Assembly: GCA_900457075.1 (NCBI GenBank) | Contig: UGYN01000002.1 | Location: 434,001-498,000 of the forward strand | DNA: 64,000 nucleotides | DNA from: Serratia quinivorans | GTDB lineage: Bacteria; Pseudomonadota; Gammaproteobacteria; Enterobacterales; Enterobacteriaceae | Direction: 5' to 3' | The notes under the pieces: generated by a model | What the model saw: only the letters and a program-made list of their open reading frames with translations | Told to the model about the DNA's origin: nothing | Database searches by the model: none | Position numbers and translations under genes: made by a program | Shown here: one piece after another, positions 1-10,386 of the stretch | Layout: each line of letters begins with the position of its first letter | How positions within the stretch are numbered: position 1 is the first letter of the stretch

Positions 1-2274
1 CACCGCACCCTCGTCCGCCTTGCGCATTGACGCGCTGATAAATTGATAAGTCAGTTTCTGGTTTTCCTTGTCCAACTCGACCTTCACCGAGCCGCCGTCC
101 ACCAGCGAGCCGAACAGCAGTTCGTTAGCCAGCGGTTTCTTCAGGTTTTCCTGCATCACACGCGCCATTGGACGAGCGCCCATCGCACGGTCGTAGCCTT
201 TCACTGACAGCCAGTCACGCGCTTCGTCACTCACTTCCAGCGACACGCCCTTCGCATCCAGCTGCGCCTGCAGTTCGACGATAAACTTATCGACAACCTG
301 CTGGATCACCTCGGTCGACAGATGGTTGAACCAAAGAATATTGTCCAGACGGTTACGGAATTCCGGCGTGAACACTTTTTTGATCTCTTCCATCGCGTCG
401 GTGCTGTTGTCCTGCTGGACCAGGCCGATCGATTTACGTTCTGTCTCGCGCACCCCGGCGTTGGTGGTCATCACCAGGATCACGTTGCGGAAGTCCGCCT
501 TACGGCCGTTGTTGTCGGTCAGGGTCCCGTTGTCCATCACCTGCAGCAGCAGGTTGAACACGTCCGGATGCGCCTTCTCGATTTCATCGAGCAGCACGAC
601 CGAGTGCGGATGCTTGAGCACCGCGTCGGTCAGCAGACCACCCTGGTCGTAACCGACATAGCCCGGAGGCGCGCCAATCAGACGGCTAACGGTATGACGT
701 TCCATATACTCGGACATGTCAAAGCGCAGCAGTTTGATATCCATCGCCTTCGCCAGCTGTACCGTAACCTCGGTTTTCCCGACCCCGGTTGGCCCGGCAA
801 ACAGGAAGGAACCGACAGGCTTGCGATCGTGGCCCAGACCCGCACGGCTCATCTTGATTGCCTCGGTCAGCGCTTCAATCGCCTGATCCTGGCCAAATAC
901 CAGCATTTTCAGGCGGTCGCCCAGGCTTCTCAACACATCGCGATCGCTCGCCGACACGGTTTTTTCCGGGATACGTGCGATACGCGCCACCACCGACTCA
1001 ATGTCGGAAACGTTAACGGTTTTCTTGCGCTTGCTGACCGGCATCAACCGGCTGCGAGCCCCCGCCTCGTCGATCACGTCGATAGCCTTGTCCGGCAGAT
1101 GACGGTCGTTGATGTATTTCACCGACAGCTCAACCGCGGCACGCACCGCTTTCGCGGTATAACGCACATCGTGGTGCGCTTCGTACTTGGTTTTCAGGCC
1201 GTTGATGATCTGAATGGTCTCTTCCGGCGTCGGCTCGATAATGTCGATTTTCTGGAAGCGACGGGCCAAGGCGCGATCTTTTTCAAAGATGTTGCTGAAT
1301 TCCTGATAGGTGGTCGAACCTATGACCCGGATCTTGCCGCTGGAAAGCAGCGGTTTGATCAGGTTGGCGGCATCTACCTGCCCACCGGAAGCCGCTCCGG
1401 CACCGATGATGGTGTGGATCTCATCGATAAACAGGATGCTGTTCTTGTCCTGCTCCAACTGTTTCAGCAGGGCCTTGAAGCGTTTCTCGAAATCGCCGCG
1501 GTATTTGGTACCGGCCAGCAACGATCCTATATCCAGCGAATACAGCGTACAGTCCGCCATCACTTCCGGGACGTCGCCCTGCACGATGCGCCAGGCCAGC
1601 CCTTCGGCAATCGCGGTTTTACCCACGCCGGACTCACCCACCAACAGCGGGTTATTCTTGCGGCGACGGCACAACACCTGAATGGCACGCTCCAGCTCAG
1701 GACCACGGCCAATCAAGGGATCGATACCGCCCACCCGGGCCAGTTGGTTGAGGTTGGTGGTGAAGTTTTCCATACGGTCTTCCCCTCCGGACTGCTCTTC
1801 ATTCACCGGGTTTTCCGCATTCGGCGCTTGGCCCGGCTCGTCTTTACGTGTGCCATGTGAAATGAAGTTCACTACGTCAAGACGACTGACGTCGTGTTTG
1901 CGCAGCAGGTAAGCCGCCTGCGACTCCTGCTCGCTGAAAATTGCCACCAGCACGTTGGCGCCGCTGACTTCGCTGCGGCCGGAAGATTGGACATGGAATA
2001 CCGCACGCTGCAGTACGCGCTGGAAGCTGAGCGTCGGCTGAGTGTCGCGCTCTTCTTCGCTGGCGGGCAGCGTCGGCGTGGTTTGTTCGATAAAGGCTTC
2101 GAGTTCCTGGCGTAATGCGGCCAGGTCCACCGTACATGCCTCAAGCGCTTCCCGCGCGGCAGGGTTGCTGAGTAACGCCAGCAACAGGTGCTCCACGGTC
2201 ATAAACTCGTGTCTGTGCTCACGCGCTCTGGCGAAAGCCATGTTGAGACTGAGTTCCAGTTCTTGATTGAGCAT
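1..2274 (-). CDS. clpA: ATP-dependent Clp protease ATPase subunit ClpA (3' end cut by window)
   Basis: Hexameric AAA+ unfoldase that feeds substrates, including N-end-rule proteins delivered by ClpS, into ClpP. Reading the minus strand, the protein opens MLNQELELSLNMAFARAR, the usual ClpA N-terminus. Two nucleotide-binding modules follow, with Walker A motifs GESGVGKT (about 1613-1640) and GPTGVGKT (about 780-805). The 758 codons present equal the family's usual length, but no stop is reached, so only the last few residues lie outside the window. It sits 27 nt downstream of clpS in the same direction, the conserved enterobacterial arrangement. The identification is secure. Confidence 0.96.
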   Translation of the reverse strand, partial: MLNQELELSLNMAFARAREHRHEFMTVEHLLLALLSNPAAREALEACTVDLAALRQELEAFIEQTTPTLPASEEERDTQPTLSFQRVLQRAVFHVQSSGRSEVSGANVLVAIFSEQESQAAYLLRKHDVSRLDVVNFISHGTRKDEPGQAPNAENPVNEEQSGGEDRMENFTTNLNQLARVGGIDPLIGRGPELERAIQVLCRRRKNNPLLVGESGVGKTAIAEGLAWRIVQGDVPEVMADCTLYSLDIGSLLAGTKYRGDFEKRFKALLKQLEQDKNSILFIDEIHTIIGAGAASGGQVDAANLIKPLLSSGKIRVIGSTTYQEFSNIFEKDRALARRFQKIDIIEPTPEETIQIINGLKTKYEAHHDVRYTAKAVRAAVELSVKYINDRHLPDKAIDVIDEAGARSRLMPVSKRKKTVNVSDIESVVARIARIPEKTVSASDRDVLRSLGDRLKMLVFGQDQAIEALTEAIKMSRAGLGHDRKPVGSFLFAGPTGVGKTEVTVQLAKAMDIKLLRFDMSEYMERHTVSRLIGAPPGYVGYDQGGLLTDAVLKHPHSVVLLDEIEKAHPDVFNLLLQVMDNGTLTDNNGRKADFRNVILVMTTNAGVRETERKSIGLVQQDNSTDAMEEIKKVFTPEFRNRLDNILWFNHLSTEVIQQVVDKFIVELQAQLDAKGVSLEVSDEARDWLSVKGYDRAMGARPMARVMQENLKKPLANELLFGSLVDGGSVKVELDKENQKLTYQFISASMRKADEGAV

Positions 2275-2301
2275 AAGCACCTCCCCAATAGATTGCCTTA
2301 T

Positions 2302-2622
2302 TCAGGCTTTTTCCAGCGTACAAAGCAACGGATGCTCGTTCTCCCTGGCATAACGGTTCACATGCACGACTTTGGTTTCCGCCACCTCGGCGGTAAATAC
2401 ACCGCAGATCGCCTTGCCTTGATAGTGGACCGTGAGCATCAGTTGCGTTGCGCGTTCAATATCATAAGAAAAGAACTTTTGCAGAACGTCAATCACAAAT
2501 TCCATCGGTGTGTAATCGTCGTTGTTAAGTATAACTTTATACATAGACGGCGGTTTTACCGCATCGATTTGTTTTTCTTCGGCCAAGTGTTCAAAATTTA
2601 GCCAATCGTTGTTATTGCCCAT
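2302..2622 (-). CDS. clpS: ClpS adaptor protein
   Basis: Adaptor of 106 aa that binds the ClpA N-domain and redirects ClpAP toward N-degron substrates. The diagnostic segment [11 protein letters not shown] at about residues 33-43 forms part of the N-degron pocket, and the conserved [10 protein letters not shown] segment follows. Length equals that of E. coli ClpS. It is directly upstream of clpA on the minus strand and divergent from cspD, as in other enterobacteria. Confidence 0.96.
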   Translation of the reverse strand: MGNNNDWLNFEHLAEEKQIDAVKPPSMYKVILNNDDYTPMEFVIDVLQKFFSYDIERATQLMLTVHYQGKAICGVFTAEVAETKVVHVNRYARENEHPLLCTLEKA

Positions 2623-2981
2623 CGCTGCTCATCTTCTCTGCTCTGTCCTTTTATATGGGGACAGGTTCCGGTTATTCAAAGTGGGGTATCCATACTATTT
2701 TATCATCTTCGCCAGCATCCCGCCGCACTGGAACGTGCGCAAATATCTCTGACGAATTGTTACCAAACAATGTCAATAGCGTTACCTGCTTCAAACTTTG
2801 ATGAACTGCTCGCTGCCCACAAAAGCCGATCCCTTGACGTGATAATCATTTGCTCTAGAGTGTAAATTCATGGGCTGGTGGTGTTTTAACCACTTTCAGG
2901 CTCATCTGCCGCCTGCCACTGGCGGGTGCGAATTCAGTTATTCATCTCACCTAAAAATTGCGTTGCGAGGGATGTAAAAGC
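2623..2981. other. clpS-cspD divergent intergenic region
   Basis: A 359-nt spacer between divergent genes with no convincing ORF. It carries a sigma70-like promoter candidate for cspD (separate entry) and must also hold the clpS promoter. The stretch between that candidate promoter and the cspD start is about 120 nt, so cspD mRNA probably has a moderately long 5' leader. Confidence 0.6.
2834..2861 (+). promoter_or_regulatory. Candidate sigma70 promoter for cspD
   Basis: TTGACG at 2834-2839 matches the -35 consensus in five of six bases. TAGAGT at 2856-2861, 16 nt further, is a fair -10. The pair points toward cspD, whose ATG is at 2982. Recognised by eye only. Confidence 0.4.
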
Positions 2982-3203
2982 ATGGAGACGGGTACTGTTA
3001 AATGGTTCAACAACGCCAAAGGGTTTGGGTTTATTTGTCCTGAAGGCGGTGGCGAAGACATATTCGCCCACTATTCTACGATTAAGATGGATGGGTACCG
3101 GACGCTAAAAGCTGGCCAGCAGGTCAGTTTTGACGTGCACCAGGGGCCAAAAGGGAATCATGCGAGTCTTATTGTGCCAGTGGAAAGCGAGGCGTTGGCC
3201 TAA
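2982..3203 (+). CDS. cspD: Cold-shock-like protein CspD
   Basis: Single-stranded nucleic-acid-binding OB-fold protein of 73 aa. CspD is stationary-phase induced and inhibits DNA replication in E. coli. The RNP1 motif KGFGFI (about residues 12-17) and RNP2-like DIFAHY (about 26-31) are present. The start METGTVKWF was chosen over an upstream in-frame ATG at 2958 because it matches the family and has GAGG 11 nt upstream. Lying opposite clpS-clpA is its classical location, and the longer acidic tail (PVESEALA) fits CspD rather than CspA or CspE. Confidence 0.95.
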   Translation: METGTVKWFNNAKGFGFICPEGGGEDIFAHYSTIKMDGYRTLKAGQQVSFDVHQGPKGNHASLIVPVESEALA

Positions 3204-3233
3204 ACGCTTCCACCCAGTCAGTCTGAAACACCG

Positions 3234-3270
3234 AAAAAAAATGCCAGCCGCCGTATGACTGGCATTTTTT
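3234..3270. terminator. Bidirectional terminator between cspD and macB
   Basis: The stem ATGCCAG/CTGGCAT has an A-run before it and a T-run after it, so it can work as an intrinsic terminator for cspD on plus and for macB on minus. It lies exactly between the two convergent stop codons. Confidence 0.85.
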
Positions 3271-3279
3271 ATTGGCTTG

Positions 3280-5226
3280 TTATTCGCGAGCCAGAGCGTC
3301 AATCGGGTTAAGCCGCGCTGCGCTGCGTGCAGGCAGATAGCCAAACACCACGCCAATGGCGGTAGAACAGACAAACGCACTCAACAACGCTGCCGGAGGG
3401 AAACTGATCTGCCAGCCCGGTAGCACCAGTTGCACCAGCAGGCCGATGGCAAACGACAGCGTAATGCCCAGGGCACCACCCACCAGGCACACCAGCACCG
3501 CTTCAATCAGAAACTGCTGCAGCACGTCCCCGGAGCGAGCGCCGACCGCCATACGAATGCCGATCTCGCGAGTACGCTCCGTCACCGACACCAACATGAT
3601 GTTCATCACGCCGATGCCGCCAACCACCAGTGAAATCACCGCCACCAACGTCAGAAATAGCTGCAGCGTGCGCGTGGTTTTTTCTGCGGTCTGCACCAGG
3701 CTGTCCATGTTATAGGTGAAGATGTCTTTCTTGCCATGGCGCAGCGTCAGCAAACGCGTCAACTTCTGCTCCGCTTCCTGGCTATTGTAGCCCTCGCGAA
3801 TACGTACAGTGATCGAATCAAAATAGGCGTTACCCATCAGCCGGTTGGCCATAGTGCTGTAGGGTACCCAGACATTCAGCGTCTTGCTGCTGCCGAACAT
3901 CGACTGCTTCTCCTTCGCCACGCCAACCACCGTCGCCGGCATATTGCCCACCAGGATCACCTGACCGACCACGTCCTTTATATTGGGGAATAACCGGCGC
4001 TGAGTATTGGCGTCGATGACCACCGTTTGCGACTGCGATTGCACCTGCAGTTGATCGATACCGACGCCCTGGGTAAAGGTCATGCCGTAGACGCGGAAAA
4101 ACTGTTCGCTGACCCCGGTAACATTGGCCGCCACATCGACGTTACCCAAGCGCAACCGCATGCTGCTGGCAATCGTGGGCGACAGCGCATTGACATAAGG
4201 CTGCTCGCGCAGTGCCTCAAGATCGTCGTATTTCAGTGCCTGCCGGAAGGTCGGATCGTCGTCGCCGAAGTCCTTGCCGGGGTAAATGTCGACCGTATTG
4301 GTGCCGATGGACTTGATATCCGCCAGTACCATCTGTTTGGCGGCGTCGCCGATCACCAGGATCGACACCACCGAGGCAATGCCGATAATAATGCCCAACA
4401 TGGTCAGCGCGGTGCGCATTTTACTTGCCGCCATCGCTCGCCAGGCCATCACCAATGCCTCACGAAAACGGCCGGTCGTTTGCTGCCAGGACGGCGCCGG
4501 TGCCACCATCTCCAGCGGTTTGGCGTTCGGGTTGCTCTGCCGTTCCGGGCGTGAATCGGCAATGATCTCTCCGTCGCGAATTTCAATGATCCGCTCAGCC
4601 TGCTGGGCCACCGCCGGATCGTGAGTGACGATAATCACCGTATGCCCCTGCTCACGCAGTTGCTTGAGGATGGTCATCACCTCCTCGCCAGAATGGCTAT
4701 CGAGGGCACCGGTCGGCTCATCCGCCAGGATCACCTGCCCCCCGTTCATCAGCGCACGGGCAATACTGACCCGCTGCTGCTGGCCGCCGGAAAGCTGGCT
4801 TGGCCGGTAACCAACGCGTTCACCCAGCCCCAAACGCTGTAACAGCGCAATCGCACGCTCACGCCGCGCTGCCTTACCCAGTCCGGCATACACCGCCGGG
4901 ACCTCAACGTTATGCGCCGCGCTCAGATGAGGCAGTAAATGATAACGCTGGAAGATAAAGCCGAAATGCTCACGCCGCAACCGGGCCAGCGCATCCCCAT
5001 CCAGCGTCGCCACGTCCTGTCCGGCCACCCGATAAACGCCGGCGCTGGGCTTATCCAGACAGCCAAGAATATTCATCAGCGTCGACTTGCCGGAGCCGGA
5101 GGCTCCCATAATCGCCACCATTTCACCGGCATTGATGCTCAGGCTCACGTCCTTCAACACCGCTACGGTCTGGTCGCCCGACTGATAGCTGCGGCTGATG
5201 CCGCTCAGTTCCAACAGCGCGGCCAT
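3280..5226 (-). CDS. macB: Macrolide/enterotoxin export ABC transporter MacB
   Basis: Fused ATPase-permease of the MacA-MacB-TolC tripartite efflux pump, 648 aa. The N-terminal ABC domain shows Walker [10 protein letters not shown] (about residues 40-48), signature LSGGQQQR and Walker [12 protein letters not shown] first transmembrane helix near residue 275 is followed by a large periplasmic domain, then three C-terminal helices typical of the MacB/FtsX fold. The gene overlaps the macA stop, so the two are translationally coupled. Family substrates are macrolides, heat-stable enterotoxin and lipids such as protoporphyrin. The actual substrate here is unknown. Confidence 0.95.
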   Translation of the reverse strand: MAALLELSGISRSYQSGDQTVAVLKDVSLSINAGEMVAIMGASGSGKSTLMNILGCLDKPSAGVYRVAGQDVATLDGDALARLRREHFGFIFQRYHLLPHLSAAHNVEVPAVYAGLGKAARRERAIALLQRLGLGERVGYRPSQLSGGQQQRVSIARALMNGGQVILADEPTGALDSHSGEEVMTILKQLREQGHTVIIVTHDPAVAQQAERIIEIRDGEIIADSRPERQSNPNAKPLEMVAPAPSWQQTTGRFREALVMAWRAMAASKMRTALTMLGIIIGIASVVSILVIGDAAKQMVLADIKSIGTNTVDIYPGKDFGDDDPTFRQALKYDDLEALREQPYVNALSPTIASSMRLRLGNVDVAANVTGVSEQFFRVYGMTFTQGVGIDQLQVQSQSQTVVIDANTQRRLFPNIKDVVGQVILVGNMPATVVGVAKEKQSMFGSSKTLNVWVPYSTMANRLMGNAYFDSITVRIREGYNSQEAEQKLTRLLTLRHGKKDIFTYNMDSLVQTAEKTTRTLQLFLTLVAVISLVVGGIGVMNIMLVSVTERTREIGIRMAVGARSGDVLQQFLIEAVLVCLVGGALGITLSFAIGLLVQLVLPGWQISFPPAALLSAFVCSTAIGVVFGYLPARSAARLNPIDALARE

Positions 5227-6368
5227 CAGAGAGCCTCCGCGCCGCCACGGCTGACAATCACTTCATCGCCAATATTCAGTCCGCTGAGAATTTGCACGTC
5301 GATATTATTACGCAGGCCAATGGCCACCTCGCGCTTTTCCTCCTTGCCCTGTTTCAATATCGAAACATGGTAGCGATTATCGGCGATTTGATCGCCCAAC
5401 GCTGCCAGAGGAATGACCTGCACCTGCTTGACGCCCGCCAGTTGAATATGCACCTGCGCCGTCATCTGCAGTCGCAATAATCCCTCGGGATTGGGCACTT
5501 CAAAACGCGCATAGTAAAAGATGGCGTTATTGACCTTTTCCGGCGTTGGCTGAATATCTTTCAGCACGCCGTCAAAGCGTCGGTTAGGATCGCCCAGCAC
5601 GGTAAACCAGGCTTTTTGGCCCGGCTTGAGGCTGATGACGTCCGCTTCCGACACCTGAGCCTTCACCAGCATGGTGCTGAGATCCGCCAGCGTCAAAATG
5701 TTCGGTGCCTGCTGCGCAGCTATCACCGTCTGGCCCTGCAGCGTGGTGATTTGCACCACGTCACCGTCCATCGGTGCTTCTATACGGGTAAACGCCAGAT
5801 TGATCTTGGCAGTATCCAGGCTGGCCTGATTCCTGGCGATCTGCGCCTGAATGGTACCCACCTGCGCCTTCTTCACCGCCAGTTGTGTCGCCGCCTGATC
5901 CAGATCCTGGCGTGACACCGCCTGCAGTTTGGCCAACGCCTGATTACGCTGCAGCGTTACCGCCGCCAGCTGTTGCTCAGCCTGCGCCTGTTGCAACTGG
6001 GCGTGCAATTCACGCAACGTCGCCTCACCCTCACGGATGCTGTTTTGCGCCTGTTGCGGATCAATTACCCCAAGCAACTGGCCTTTTTTAACCCGATCGC
6101 CGATCTCGACATACAGGCTTTCCAACTGCCCACTCACCTGCGCACCCACGTCAACCTTGCGTACCGCGTCAAGCTGGCCGGTTGCCAGTACGTTTTGCTG
6201 TAGATCGCCCTTGACCACCTTCACCGTTTTAAATGGAGTCGGGGCCGGGTGGCTGAAGTACCAGGCCGCCATCGCCACGATCGCCACCAGTACGATTAGC
6301 GCCATGACCCAGCGTCGCTTATGTCCTTTAAACCACGTCAAAATAGGTTCCTGCCTGTTGCAATTCAT
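5226..6368 (-). CDS. macA: Periplasmic adaptor (membrane fusion) protein MacA
   Basis: Adaptor subunit linking MacB in the inner membrane to TolC; 380 aa. One N-terminal membrane anchor (about residues 19-36) is followed by the lipoyl half-motif [10 protein letters not shown], an alpha-hairpin rich in Q/A/L (about 110-180) and beta-barrel domains, as in MacA. It is longer at the N-terminus than E. coli MacA by roughly ten residues. No strong ribosome-binding site supports the first ATG, so the true start may be slightly internal. First gene of macAB, divergent from the ybjX reading frame. Confidence 0.93.
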   Translation of the reverse strand: MNCNRQEPILTWFKGHKRRWVMALIVLVAIVAMAAWYFSHPAPTPFKTVKVVKGDLQQNVLATGQLDAVRKVDVGAQVSGQLESLYVEIGDRVKKGQLLGVIDPQQAQNSIREGEATLRELHAQLQQAQAEQQLAAVTLQRNQALAKLQAVSRQDLDQAATQLAVKKAQVGTIQAQIARNQASLDTAKINLAFTRIEAPMDGDVVQITTLQGQTVIAAQQAPNILTLADLSTMLVKAQVSEADVISLKPGQKAWFTVLGDPNRRFDGVLKDIQPTPEKVNNAIFYYARFEVPNPEGLLRLQMTAQVHIQLAGVKQVQVIPLAALGDQIADNRYHVSILKQGKEEKREVAIGLRNNIDVQILSGLNIGDEVIVSRGGAEAL

Positions 6369-6532
6369 GCTGCCAACAGCGGCAGCGGAGCTAAATTATC
6401 ACGCACGATGATGAATAACTAAACCTTGGTTCAACACAATGTGGAGACACCCTTGGTTACATTCTGCATTGAACTCCCGTTTAGTGAAGGCTTGGTGAAA
6501 TAGCGCCATTCAACACAGCCAAGGATTTCATC

Positions 6533-7504
6533 ATGTCTCAGCTCAGCTATCCACTCGTATCTGCACGCCCGCTTAACGGCTGGCAATTGATGACGGCGCT
6601 GGCCAATGGCGACAAGGCACCCAGCAAAGCCTGGAAGAAAACATCATTTCGCCTGAAGTTTATCGGCCGTTCATTATTGCGCTGGCCGACCACCAGCGCT
6701 CTGCTCAATACGCTGGCATCCAACCCTTTGCTGGATGAGATCTTGAACGCGCAGGCCCAATCTGCCGTGCAAGCTGCATCGCCCGTATCTGGCGGCGAAC
6801 ATGAGCAAAATCGAGAGCCTGTTCGCCCCTGCGCGATCATTACGATCTCAGCAAACAACGCATGCCGATGAAAATGCTGCTCGGTCATCTGAACAAACCC
6901 TTTTTGCTGACCCGCGCCTGCGGCAAGAGTGGTGCCGCCGTTTCACTGGAGCTGGCAGCCATCGATCATCTGAATAAGGAAGGGGAAGCCACCCTGCTGC
7001 TGCGTAATGGCAACGGGATTATGCTGGCGGAAATCACCTTTGCATTGATGCACTATCAGCAACAGCCCACGCTGTTTATCGGGGGATTGCAGGGAGCCAA
7101 TCACCAGGTGCCGCATGCGGAAATCCAGCAGGCCACCAAAAGAGTGTCACGGGTTGTTCCCAAAACGGCTGGTGCTGGAAGGGATTTGCACTCTGGCGCG
7201 CCATCTGGGCATTCAGCAAATTGTGGCGGTCGGCAATGCCACACATATCTACCAAAACTGGCGCTATCACAGTAAAAAGAAAGACCAACTGCATGCCGAT
7301 TACGATCAATTCTGGACATCAATGGGCGGCAAGATGCTGGAAAGCGGCTATTTCCTGCTGCCGGAGCAGATCGCCCGTAAACCGATCGAAGAGGTGGCCA
7401 GCAAAAAACGTGCAGAATATCGCCGCCGCTATCAACTGCTGGACGAGCTGGAACAGGGGATGGCCGAGCATTTCAGCAACCAACCCCGTTTTGCCGGGGC
7501 CTAG
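6533..7504 (+). pseudogene. ybjX: VirK/YbjX family protein, broken by three +1 frameshifts
   Basis: DUF535 (VirK/YbjX) family; VirK homologues contribute to virulence and antimicrobial-peptide resistance in Shigella and Salmonella, with biochemistry unknown. Homology runs frame 2 (6533 to about 6755), frame 3 (for example PNLPCKLHRPYLAANMSK), frame 1 (from about 6830, MPMKMLLGHLNKPF) and frame 2 again (from about 7150, CHGLFPKRLVLEG, to the TAG at 7502). Each change is a single extra base: near CAGGCCC, in a C-run (GCCCCTG) and in an A-run (ACCAAAAGAG). They sum to 3 nt, so total length stays that of an intact gene of about 323 aa. Either sequencing error or a genuine pseudogene. Ends overlapping ybjD tail to tail by 4 nt. 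Confidence 0.85.
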
Positions 7505-9165
7505 TCGGCCCGGCCGCGCGCCAGCCAGATCACGCGTGAGAACATTTTTTTCAGCAATGGCGGCACCGAGTCCGTGCCCCACTCGCCCGCTTGCATCGCC
7601 ACCTCAATGGCCAGGTCGGGCTTCGACGAGTGATGCACTGCCTTGAGGATCACCTTGCGTACCGGCATCTGAGCATTGCTCGGCACGGAGGCGACCCGGT
7701 AATAGACCGGGCTGAAACCTTCACGGAACATAAAGTGTTCCATATCCGGTGCTGGTAACGCGGTCAGCCGGTCACGCTCGTTATCCTCATGGTTATCCAG
7801 CATGCCGCGGACGGTGCCGGCGTATTTGCGCCCTGCCTCATCGCCATCCACCAACGCATGCCACTCAATGCCCATACGCCGGGCGAACCTCAGCAGCGGC
7901 TTCAGGCCGCACTGGGCGAATTCAATTACCCGTACCCCTTCCGCCTCAAAATGATAACCGCACTGGCGAGCCAGCTCGTTGAGCAGCCAGACTTCGGTTT
8001 CGCCTTCTACCAGCAGCCAACAACGGGCGAACAGCGACGACGGTCGATTAAACCGAATATGAAAAGAAATGCGCCGCCCATCCTCCGGCCCCAGCCCGCG
8101 CGGCCCAAGGCGATAAGTGGCCACCCGCCCCGACTCACGCACCAACCGACAAACGTGCTCAACCGGCACCAGGGAGACCAGTTCGCTGGAGTTAGTGGTG
8201 GTGATGCGCTGCAGCGGCAGTTGGTTAAGTAACCCCCAGGCTACCGAAAGCATGATCGGATGCAGGCGCGTTTCCGGATCCTCCACCAGCAGCAGCGGCC
8301 GGGCGTGCGGATCCAGTTTGACGCTGCCCTTGGCCTGTAACAGCGTAGAAAACATGCCCAGTAAAATAAGACGCATGCTGCGACTATTGGGTTCGGCCAC
8401 CATACGGTTGATACTGTCCAGTGAGCGCCATGCCTGTTGATCCTGATCTTGATCCAGCCGTTTCCGGCGCGGCCGCGTCACCTGTGACCCCTGCTCGGCA
8501 AAGTAGTGTTCCAACAGTTGCTGCATAGCCGCCAGCCCCTGTCGCAGCTCGGCGTTGGTCAACTTTTGCGGGTTGCGCACCAGCTCACGCATCAGTTGAT
8601 CCAACTGCTGGGCCAGCGCCTTGTTATCGGCCGGATGTTCATCATTTAACGTGCTGGGCCGCAGGCGGCGGATAAAACGCGCGTCGCGCAGGCGCAGTAC
8701 CGGGTGGATACGGATAATGGCGTGTGCCAGTTGCTCAATATGGTGCAACTGCATCGGATTACCGTCGGCATCCAGGAAACCGCGCCAGGTGCAAACCGTG
8801 CCGTCATCGGCCAGTTCACCTTCGCAGCGATAATAAATGCGGTTCAGGTTATCCCCGCCCTTGACCCACAGCGGCGACAGGTGGCGGTAACGCGGTAGGT
8901 GAGCATGGCCGATATCTTTCTCGCAGAAGGTAAATACCACCTGCAGGTGCCGATCTTTGGCCTCTTCCTCACCGGGCGGGAAATGGAAATCGTGCGCTTC
9001 AAAACGGTACAGCTTGGGTTCCGGTGCCAACAGCAGGGTCAGCGCGTCAAGCAGGCTGGATTTACCCCAGGCATTTTCGCCGAGCAGCAGCGTGTTGTCG
9101 TCCAGCATCAGTGACAGCCGGTTAATGCCGCGGAAACCTACAATCTCGATTCGCTCTAAGAACAT
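7501..9165 (-). CDS. ybjD: OLD-family ATP-dependent endonuclease-like protein YbjD
   Basis: Overcoming-lysogenization-defect (OLD) class protein of 554 aa: an SMC/RecF-like ABC ATPase fused to a C-terminal Toprim nuclease. Walker A GENAWGKSS lies at about residues 29-37. An ABC segment LLLVEDPETRLHPIM occurs near 290-305. Toprim acidic motifs LLVEGETEVWLL (near 395) and LVDGDEAG (near 445) supply the metal-binding residues. The E. coli orthologue is uncharacterised. It ends four bases inside the ybjX 3' end and is divergent from lysO, as in E. coli. Confidence 0.92.
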   Translation of the reverse strand: MFLERIEIVGFRGINRLSLMLDDNTLLLGENAWGKSSLLDALTLLLAPEPKLYRFEAHDFHFPPGEEEAKDRHLQVVFTFCEKDIGHAHLPRYRHLSPLWVKGGDNLNRIYYRCEGELADDGTVCTWRGFLDADGNPMQLHHIEQLAHAIIRIHPVLRLRDARFIRRLRPSTLNDEHPADNKALAQQLDQLMRELVRNPQKLTNAELRQGLAAMQQLLEHYFAEQGSQVTRPRRKRLDQDQDQQAWRSLDSINRMVAEPNSRSMRLILLGMFSTLLQAKGSVKLDPHARPLLLVEDPETRLHPIMLSVAWGLLNQLPLQRITTTNSSELVSLVPVEHVCRLVRESGRVATYRLGPRGLGPEDGRRISFHIRFNRPSSLFARCWLLVEGETEVWLLNELARQCGYHFEAEGVRVIEFAQCGLKPLLRFARRMGIEWHALVDGDEAGRKYAGTVRGMLDNHEDNERDRLTALPAPDMEHFMFREGFSPVYYRVASVPSNAQMPVRKVILKAVHHSSKPDLAIEVAMQAGEWGTDSVPPLLKKMFSRVIWLARGRAD

Positions 9166-9357
9166 CTGTCGCCTCCCGTGCGCGCGGTCACCGTCCTTAA
9201 TGGGGTGGCCTCCTCAGAGCATGGTCAAAAAACCCCTTGCAGGTCAAGCGGACGACGTCAAATCTGCCGCTTTACTCCGGACGTGGTTTTGGTTAGCGTG
9301 TGGAGCCTCGCCGCTCATCCAGGCGCCGCCCTCAGAACAAAGGACGCAAGCTTCACC

Positions 9358-10254
9358 ATGTATTCAGGACTGCTGATTATTCTGTTACCGCTGATTGCCG
9401 GTTACCTTATTGCGCTACGTAGCCGGACTTTACTGCAAACCATCAACCGCCTGCTGAGCTGGATGGTCTACGTGATCCTGTTTTTCATGGGTATCAGCCT
9501 GGCGTTTCTGGAGGACCTAAGCAGCAACCTGGTGTTGATATTCCAGTATGCTTCGGTGTTTTTCCTGTGCATTCTCGCCGCCAGTTTGCTGATGCTGGCA
9601 CTGCTGGAACGCAAAATGCCGTGGCACAACAGCCATAAACAGGAAAAACTGCCCTCCCGTCTGCATATGGCGCTCGAATCGCTCAAGCTTTGCGGCGTGG
9701 TGCTCGGCGGTTTCCTGCTCGGCCTGACGCAGTGGCAATGGCTGCAGTTTGCCAACAAAGGCAGCGAATACGCCCTGATCTTCCTGCTGCTGCTGGTGGG
9801 CATCCAGCTGCGCAACAGCGGCATGACGCTACGCCAAATAGTGCTTAACCGACGTGGCATGATAGTCGCCGTGGTGGTGGTGATAAGTTCACTGGCCGGC
9901 GGTGCGCTGGCGGCGCAACTGCTGGGGCTGCCGATTAAGGCCGGGCTGGCCATGGCGTCCGGTTTTGGCTGGTATTCGCTTTCCGGCATTTTAATCACCG
10001 ACGCCTATGGCCCGGTATTAGGCAGCGCGGCCTTCTTTAACGATCTGGCGCGTGAACTGGTAGCCATAGTGCTGATCCCGACCCTGGTACGTCGTAGCCG
10101 CTCGTCAGCGCTGGGTCTGTGCGGCGCCACCTCCATGGACTTTACCCTGCCGGTGCTGCAACGCAGCGGGGGGATGGAGATAGTGCCACCGGCCATCGTG
10201 CATGGCTTTCTGCTCAGCCTGCTGGCACCGGTACTGATCGCCCTGTTCTCTTGA
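9358..10254 (+). CDS. lysO: L-lysine exporter LysO (YbjE)
   Basis: Inner-membrane lysine (and thialysine) exporter, 298 aa, against 299 in E. coli. About eight hydrophobic helices are evident from MYSGLLIILLPLIAGYLIAL onward. The C-terminal half carries family signatures ASGFGWYSLSGILITDAYGP and FFNDLARELVAI with the acidic residues needed for transport. An open frame continues upstream to 9178 but lacks similarity. The ATG at 9358 matches the family start, so it was chosen. In E. coli the gene is regulated by ArgP; no site was resolved here. Confidence 0.93.
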   Translation: MYSGLLIILLPLIAGYLIALRSRTLLQTINRLLSWMVYVILFFMGISLAFLEDLSSNLVLIFQYASVFFLCILAASLLMLALLERKMPWHNSHKQEKLPSRLHMALESLKLCGVVLGGFLLGLTQWQWLQFANKGSEYALIFLLLLVGIQLRNSGMTLRQIVLNRRGMIVAVVVVISSLAGGALAAQLLGLPIKAGLAMASGFGWYSLSGILITDAYGPVLGSAAFFNDLARELVAIVLIPTLVRRSRSSALGLCGATSMDFTLPVLQRSGGMEIVPPAIVHGFLLSLLAPVLIALFS

Positions 10255-10260
10255 CCCTTC

Positions 10261-10280
10261 TCCGGGGGTTCGCCCCCGGA
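10261..10280 (+). terminator. Hairpin after lysO
   Basis: A perfect 8-bp stem TCCGGGGG/CCCCCGGA closed by a TTCG tetraloop, 6 nt after the lysO stop. No T-run follows, so it may stabilise the 3' end rather than act as an efficient intrinsic terminator. Confidence 0.6.
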
Positions 10281-10311
10281 AAGCGTAATAATTCCCATCC
10301 GCACGGTAAAA

Positions 10312-10325
10312 TTGCGCTAAATCAA
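10312..10325 (+). promoter_or_regulatory. FNR-like site upstream of hcp
   Basis: TTGCGCTAAATCAA keeps TTG and ATCAA of the FNR consensus TTGAT-N4-ATCAA, with two mismatches in the left arm. E. coli hcp is activated by FNR under anaerobiosis, so the position about 100 nt before the ATG is sensible. Not proven. Confidence 0.45.
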
Positions 10326-10386
10326 ACTTGCCCTTGGTAGCATCACAAAAGCCTTTTTAAGCCCCGGTTGCCGATCTATGCTCATA

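Noticed and set aside
322..1912. Long plus-strand ORFs opposite clpA
   Set aside because: They are antisense shadows of the GC-rich clpA coding sequence and resemble no protein.
6400..6532. PhoP box for ybjX
   Set aside because: virK-type genes can be PhoP-regulated, and a CGTTTA hexamer occurs, but a second hexamer at the right spacing is not convincing.
9178..9357. N-terminal extension of lysO
   Set aside because: The frame is open to 9178, but the extra 60 codons have no similarity, and the ATG at 9358 matches the family start.
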